In this document: positions 59,814-64,000 of the stretch, piece by piece
Layout: every line of letters begins with the position of its first letter
Numbering within the stretch: the first letter of the stretch is position 1
Origin: Paenibacillus glycanilyticus
Lineage (GTDB): Bacteria; Bacillota; Bacilli; Paenibacillales; Paenibacillaceae
Direction of reading: 5' to 3'
Length of the DNA stretch: 64,000 bases
Assembly: GCF_023715145.1 (NCBI RefSeq)
Contig: NZ_JAMBNP010000008.1
Span: forward strand, 62,001-126,000
Program-made: the position numbers and the translations under genes
Notes under the pieces: model-generated
What the model saw: the letters and a program-made list of their open reading frames with translations, nothing else
Told to the model about the DNA's origin: nothing
Database searches by the model: none

Positions 59814-60869
59814 TTAGTTGTTCAGAATGACCTTCTGCCCTTCCTCCAGGCCCTTCGCGATTTCAACCTCGGTTGGAGTAGTCAGTCCAACCTCGACATC
59901 GACTTCTTTCTTGCGCTCCCCGTCCGTAACCTGGACATACGACCTTCCCATATAGGAACGGATCGCCTTGCGAGGAAGCACGATAACATTTTCCCGCTTC
60001 TGAAGCTCAATGATCATGTCCGCGCTATGGCCGATTTGAATGTCGCTTGGCGGATTACCGATCGCCATGACGATCGTCACGGCATTGCTGCTTGCTTTCG
60101 CCTCATCCGTCGTGACCGGAGCATTCGATGGGGATTGCAGCACTTTGCCGGCATATTCCTTTCCCTTGTACTTCAGTTTGACCGGCATCCCCGCTTCCAC
60201 GCCAAGAACATCCTTGGCCTCGGAAGCCGTATAGGTCAGCTGCATGCTGGAAGGATCCGCAATGGTAACGATCGTCTGATAGGCATTCACCCGGTCGCCT
60301 GTCTTGATCGAATCGACGAAAATAACCGTTCCGGCAATCGGCGAGAACAACTGGGATTGTTTAAGTCTGCTCTCCATCGCTTGGAGTGACAGCTGCTCGC
60401 GTTCAAGATCAATTTCTTTCAACCTTTTCTCCGTTCCCGACGCTCCGTCACGGACGGCTTCGCTGTACAAGAGCTGCACACGTTCAACATTCAGCCTTTG
60501 AAGGCGCACCTGCAATTCAAGATCGTCGGTCTCCAGTTCGGCCAGCAAATCGCCGGCCTTCACCTGCTCTCCAAGAGCAACGCTAACGGATTTTATTTGC
60601 CCTCCGGATTCGGTGAAGGAAAGCGTCTTCACATTCGACGAGATAAAGGTCGCCGTCCCCTTGAGCGAAGTCTGGATGCTGCCGCGGGCAACCTCGACAA
60701 GATCGAGCTTTTCCTGTACCGGCTGAATAAGCGGCGGCTGCAGCACGGCTTCCTCGCGGGGCAGCAGGGAGCAGCCTGCCAGCGCAATGGCGGTTATCGC
60801 AAAGACAGCCGCATGTTTCGTTACCCTGCTAGATAAGAGGCGTATCATTTGTTGTTTTAGATACAATTT
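59814..60869 (-). CDS. MacA/HlyD-type adaptor lipoprotein
   Basis: About 351 residues from a TTG at 60869 with GGAGG nine bases upstream; an ATG eight codons in is possible. Signal peptide with lipobox ALAGC. A split biotinyl-lipoyl domain (VSVALGEQVKAGDLLAELET and SPIAGTVIFVDSIKTGDRVN) flanks a helical hairpin (about 115-190); beta-barrel and membrane-proximal domains follow (GMPVKLKYKGKEYAG, VLPRKAIRSYMGRSYVQVTD). It links the permease to the wall side. The start overlaps the end of the ATPase gene by 41 bp. Confidence 0.9.
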   Translation of the reverse strand, partial: KLYLKQQMIRLLSSRVTKHAAVFAITAIALAGCSLLPREEAVLQPPLIQPVQEKLDLVEVARGSIQTSLKGTATFISSNVKTLSFTESGGQIKSVSVALGEQVKAGDLLAELETDDLELQVRLQRLNVERVQLLYSEAVRDGASGTEKRLKEIDLEREQLSLQAMESRLKQSQLFSPIAGTVIFVDSIKTGDRVNAYQTIVTIADPSSMQLTYTASEAKDVLGVEAGMPVKLKYKGKEYAGKVLQSPSNAPVTTDEAKASSNAVTIVMAIGNPPSDIQIGHSADMIIELQKRENVIVLPRKAIRSYMGRSYVQVTDGERKKEVDVEVGLTTPTEVEIAKGLEEGQKVILNN

Positions 60870-61563
60870 TTCCATCCTCCAATGCAATGACATGATCAAC
60901 GAGTTCCATAATGCCGGGGTCATGCGTCGTGAGCAGGATCGTCATTCCGGAGCGGTTCACCAGATCCCTGAACACCCGCATGACCTGCAATCCCATTCGG
61001 CTGTCTAATTCCGCGGTGGGCTCGTCAGCGATCAAAAGCACGGGTTCATGCGCAATTGCCCGGGCTATGGCCACGCGCTGCTGCTCTCCCCCGGACAATT
61101 CGGTCGGACGATGCTTCATCCGCTCGCGCATGCCTACGCGTTCAAGCGCACGTTCGGCAGCTTCGCGGTTCCCCTTCACCTGCGCTCCCGCGATTCTCAG
61201 CCCAAACTCCACGTTCTCGAAGGCGGACATCAGAGGAATCAGCCCAAACGATTGAAAGACCAGACCTATTTCCTTCCGGCGCAAGGCGTTTCTCTCTTTC
61301 GCCGATAATCCGGTCACTTCTTTCCCCCGAACATAAACCTGGCCTTCGGTCGGCTCGTCGAGCGCGCTCAGAATATTTAATAGCGTCGTTTTACCGGAGC
61401 CTGAACGTCCTTTCAGCGCGACCATCGTACCGGCGGGAATATCGAGATGGATGTCGGACAAGGCCGTAATCCCGGCATTTCCTTTTCCGAATACCCGTTT
61501 AATGCCTATAGCTCTGAGCAGGATCTCTTCGCTGCTATCTGTCTGTTCTGCCTTCATAGCCAA
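60829..61563 (-). CDS. MacB/LolD-type ABC ATPase
   Basis: 244 residues from a TTG at 61563 behind AGGGGGG (an ATG two codons in is possible). Complete motifs: Walker A GRSGSGKTT, Q-loop VFQSFGLIPLMSAFENVEFG, signature LSGGEQQRVAIARAIA, Walker B LLIADEPTAELD and switch LLTTHD. First gene of block C (ATPase-adaptor-permease-ATPase-xylanase). It is driven by the direct-repeat promoter shared with block B. Confidence 0.92.
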   Translation of the reverse strand: MAMKAEQTDSSEEILLRAIGIKRVFGKGNAGITALSDIHLDIPAGTMVALKGRSGSGKTTLLNILSALDEPTEGQVYVRGKEVTGLSAKERNALRRKEIGLVFQSFGLIPLMSAFENVEFGLRIAGAQVKGNREAAERALERVGMRERMKHRPTELSGGEQQRVAIARAIAHEPVLLIADEPTAELDSRMGLQVMRVFRDLVNRSGMTILLTTHDPGIMELVDHVIALEDGKIVSKTTNDTPLI

Positions 61564-61605
61564 GCTTGTTCCCCCCTAACCCTGCAGTTTCTTCCTTCCT
61601 TAAAA

Positions 61606-61660
61606 AGTGTAGTGCTAACAGAAAGAGCCAACAACCTGTCGTGTTTTGGTAGAACACCTG
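61606..61660 (-). promoter_or_regulatory. Block C promoter with tandem CAGGT-type direct repeats
   Basis: Minus strand: -35 TTGTTG (61629-61634), 17 bp, -10 TACACT (61606-61611). Repeat 1 CAGGTTGTTGG (61628-61638) covers the -35; repeat 2 CAGGTGTTCTACC (61648-61660) lies 22 bp upstream. The -35, spacer length, -10 and repeat position match the block B promoter. Confidence 0.75.
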
Positions 61661-61686
61661 CCAAGCTATAGAATTACTACAAAGAA

Positions 61687-61717
61687 AAAGAGCACACTCC
61701 GAGGGAGTATGCTCTTT
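61687..61717 (-). terminator. Terminator of the GH43-GH10 operon
   Basis: Stem AAAGAGCATACTCC/GGAGTGTGCTCTTT with a short loop and TTTTTCTTT on the minus strand. Confidence 0.85.
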
Positions 61718-61721
61718 GCTA

Positions 61722-62726
61722 TTATTGACCCATCAGCAGTTGAATGACTGTCTTAGGTTGCTGGTTTGTGTCAAAGAGAAGCGGCCAATTCTTTCTGCCT
61801 CTCACCGGAAAATGATCCAGCCACGTATAATCATCCGCCGCGCCCCAGAACGTGACGCTCGTCAGCACGTCCTTATATTCGCGGAACAGATCGAAAAATT
61901 GCTTGAATCTCTCTTCCTGCAGCCGCATCATTTCGGCCGTAGGCTCCGTAAGATCGGTACGTTTGTCATCAAAGGCGAAGACGGACACATCCATCTCCGT
62001 AACCTGAAGCTTCAGCCCAAGAGAAGCATAGCGCTCGATCGCTTCTCGAATCAGATCCAATGCCGGGTCATACAGGCTCCAATGGGCCTGGAGACCGATG
62101 CCATGAATAGGCGTTCCGTTCTCGAGCAGCGACTTCGCGAGGGAGTATATCTTCTCTCTCTTGCCGGGATTGCATTCATTGTAGTCGTTATAGAACAGCA
62201 GCGCCTTGGGATCCGCTTCATGAGCAAACCGGAATGCCTGTTCGATGTAATCCTCTCCGATGCCATGCAGCCATTTGGAAGGACGCAAGCTCTCCTCTCC
62301 GGAATCCGTGACCGCTTCGTTTACGACATCCCAGCAATAAATGATGTCTTTGTACCGCTCGACAACCGTTTCAATGTGACTCTTCATTCTGGCAAGCAGA
62401 AGCTCCCGGCCGGCCAATCCGCCATTGCCGTCCTCGAATACCCAGCTTGGCGTCTGATTATGCCATACAAGGGTATGGCCTCTAAGCTTCATGCCATTGT
62501 CGCGGGCAAAGCCCGCAATTCTGTCAGCCTGCTCGAAGGCATACCCGTTCTCCTCCGGATGAAGGCTTTCGAACTTCATTTCGTTCTCGGCCGTGATGCT
62601 GTTGTAATGCTGCCTTAGCAGCTCGCTTTGGCTGACAATCGTACGGTGATTAACGGCGGCGCCGATCAGAAAATAATCCTGAAACGATTTCGACAACCCC
62701 ACTTGCGTCTTCATGCCTTCACTCAT
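61722..62726 (-). CDS. GH10 endo-1,4-beta-xylanase, intracellular
   Basis: 334 residues from the ATG at 62726 (GGGAG upstream; ATG at 62714 also possible). No signal peptide; the GH10 barrel fills the whole chain, as in intracellular XynA2-type enzymes that cut imported (methylglucurono)xylo-oligosaccharides. Acid/base Glu in WDVVNEAVTD, nucleophile Glu in VTEMDVSV, plus the HTLVWHNQTPSW block. 28 bp after the GH43 gene. The stop falls five bases before the terminator hairpin. Confidence 0.92.
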   Translation of the reverse strand: MSEGMKTQVGLSKSFQDYFLIGAAVNHRTIVSQSELLRQHYNSITAENEMKFESLHPEENGYAFEQADRIAGFARDNGMKLRGHTLVWHNQTPSWVFEDGNGGLAGRELLLARMKSHIETVVERYKDIIYCWDVVNEAVTDSGEESLRPSKWLHGIGEDYIEQAFRFAHEADPKALLFYNDYNECNPGKREKIYSLAKSLLENGTPIHGIGLQAHWSLYDPALDLIREAIERYASLGLKLQVTEMDVSVFAFDDKRTDLTEPTAEMMRLQEERFKQFFDLFREYKDVLTSVTFWGAADDYTWLDHFPVRGRKNWPLLFDTNQQPKTVIQLLMGQ

Positions 62727-62754
62727 CCTTGACCACTCTCCCGAATGATTTTTT

Positions 62755-64000
62755 TTACTCTTTCGACTTCGTATAACGGAAATAATCAAAATCTACAAAG
62801 CCTCCGGATTGTTTGGCCGCATAATTAAATAACCCGATCCGATAGCCCATGAAATGATCCAGCGTATATTTCATCTGCAGCGGACGGCCAATCGATATCC
62901 AATCCGCGCCGTCCGCCGAATAGTAGAAATAGGCAAGATCGACGCTGTCGCGGAAGTCGAAATCAATCTTGACGTGAATTCGGCTTCCCTCATAGCGGCG
63001 TTTCTCAACCGTCTCCATTCCGCCGTCGCCGCGGTTGGTTCCCATGACGACATAGAGCTCCCCGTTGTCCTCGGCTTGGACGCCAACGGTGCCGTATTCG
63101 CTCTGCAGCGCAACTAGGCCGGCATGGTCTCCGGCTTTCATATGAGACAGCTCCATCACCGTTCTTCCGCTGCAAGCCGGTCCTTCCGTCCTTTGGGTCA
63201 ACGTATTCCGCGCATGCACGACGCGATCGCATAACTTTCCGGTCTCAAGCCGCAAATACCCCGGACGTGCCGTAACCGACCACAGCGAGTTATCGGGATT
63301 ATGATTCCACTGCCAGTTCAAAGCCAGCTTGTTCGCGTCGTAATCAAATTCATCGCTGATGACCAAGGGTTTTACTGCGTACTCGGGCAGACCGGTTTCA
63401 AACGATAACGGCACGCTGCCGCCATCGCCAATGACCGGCCAGCCATCCTGCCAAGTCATGGGCAGCACGCAAGGGATTCGCCCGACAGCGTCGTGATCCT
63501 GGAACAAGAAGGCGTACCAATCGCCGGACGGCGTATCCACAATGCCGCCTTGCGCAACGCCCTTGTTATGATAGCCGAGGTCATCGTCCAAAATGACTTT
63601 GTATTCATAAGGTCCCAGCAGCTCCTTCGAGCGATAGCACAGCTCGCGGCGTCGGCCATGTCCGGTTCTAGGCCAATCGATGAAGAACAAGTAATAATAG
63701 CCGTTCAGCTTATAGGCATGGCAGCCTTCGATGCGCAGACCTATTCCGTCGCGCTCCCCTTCAAACAACAGCTGGCGGATTCCGCCCGGCTTAATTGCCA
63801 TTGCGTCCGAAGTTAATTCCGTTATATAAATATGGCCATTGCCGCTGAACACAAAGACGCGGTCTTTGTCAAAGAGCAGCCCCGGATCGTGCAGAAGCCC
63901 CTGAATGACGGACCTCTCCCATTTCCCTTGCTCAATATCGTTAGTCCGGTAAATATAAAATTGCTGCATATCATTGCAGGAAAAGCAAACGTAGAAGGTG
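62755..64000 (-). CDS. GH43 glycosidase, 5' end beyond the window
   Basis: The frame stays open to the right edge (FYVCFSCNDMQQFYIYRTND reads through), so the N-terminus with the catalytic base Asp is missing. The visible 414 residues hold the second GH43 acid in DPGLLFDKDRVFV (pKa-tuning Asp) and the general acid Glu in RIEGCHAYK, then a beta-sandwich C-terminal domain of the beta-xylosidase type (about the last 200 residues). It is likely a beta-xylosidase or arabinofuranosidase acting on imported oligosaccharides with the GH10 enzyme downstream; family members vary. No promoter is visible. Confidence 0.88.
   Translation of the reverse strand, partial: TFYVCFSCNDMQQFYIYRTNDIEQGKWERSVIQGLLHDPGLLFDKDRVFVFSGNGHIYITELTSDAMAIKPGGIRQLLFEGERDGIGLRIEGCHAYKLNGYYYLFFIDWPRTGHGRRRELCYRSKELLGPYEYKVILDDDLGYHNKGVAQGGIVDTPSGDWYAFLFQDHDAVGRIPCVLPMTWQDGWPVIGDGGSVPLSFETGLPEYAVKPLVISDEFDYDANKLALNWQWNHNPDNSLWSVTARPGYLRLETGKLCDRVVHARNTLTQRTEGPACSGRTVMELSHMKAGDHAGLVALQSEYGTVGVQAEDNGELYVVMGTNRGDGGMETVEKRRYEGSRIHVKIDFDFRDSVDLAYFYYSADGADWISIGRPLQMKYTLDHFMGYRIGLFNYAAKQSGGFVDFDYFRYTKSKE

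Overview
The window looks like chromosomal DNA of a xylan-degrading Paenibacillus-type bacterium (Bacillota). This rests on S-layer-homology anchoring, class III fructose-bisphosphatase, YesM/YesN two-component pairs, sugar ABC importers without a local ATPase, DUF5696 and Yip1 proteins, several GH10 xylanases, AGGAGG-type ribosome sites with frequent TTG/GTG starts, and a Ger(x)C spore-germination remnant. I saw no rRNA, tRNA, CRISPR array, intact insertion sequence or prophage.

Layout. 1-7.7 kb holds single housekeeping or stress genes: a partial SWIM zinc-finger gene, a VOC protein, a P-loop kinase, a PPK2 polyphosphate kinase, class III FBPase, a C39-type peptidase and a MEKHLA protein. 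7.7-16 kb is one giant gene for a cyclic beta-glucan synthase-like GT84/GH94 protein. 16.2-20.3 kb carries a formamidase and a MarR/LLM-oxidoreductase/DoxX operon with a clear autoregulatory promoter. 18.0-22.6 kb is a decay zone with five gene remnants, most of them explained by internal deletions (Ger(x)C, nitroreductase, HxlR, cytochrome c, OmpR-type regulator), around one intact LuxR-type response regulator.

22.7-64 kb is a polysaccharide (probably xylan) utilisation supercluster. Block A (22.7-36.8 kb, minus strand) has a YesM/YesN pair, then a binding protein with two permeases, a secreted beta-helix (GH141-like) enzyme with cohesin and dockerin-like ends, and a cohesin protein with three SLH domains. 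Block B (37.0-52.3 kb, minus strand) is a tightly packed 11-gene operon. It encodes two binding proteins (one a large membrane-anchored protein with CBM-like modules), two permease pairs, an NHL/TPR protein, a Yip1 protein, a DUF5696 lipoprotein, a membrane-anchored GH10 xylanase and an SGNH esterase. An orphan YesN-like regulator with a degenerate receiver domain is divergent from it. Block C (53.4-61.6 kb, minus strand) is a MacAB-like export operon ending in a CBM22-GH10-CBM9-CBM9 xylanase that is broken by a frameshifting deletion. Block D (61.7 kb to the edge) has an intracellular GH10 xylanase and a GH43 enzyme truncated by the window edge.

The most interesting signal is regulatory. The promoters of block B and block C share the same architecture: TTGTTG, 17 bp, TACACT, with two CAGGT-type direct repeats 22-23 bp apart over and upstream of the -35. 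This suggests that one regulator, plausibly the neighbouring degenerate-receiver AraC-type protein, controls both an uptake operon and an exporter-xylanase operon.
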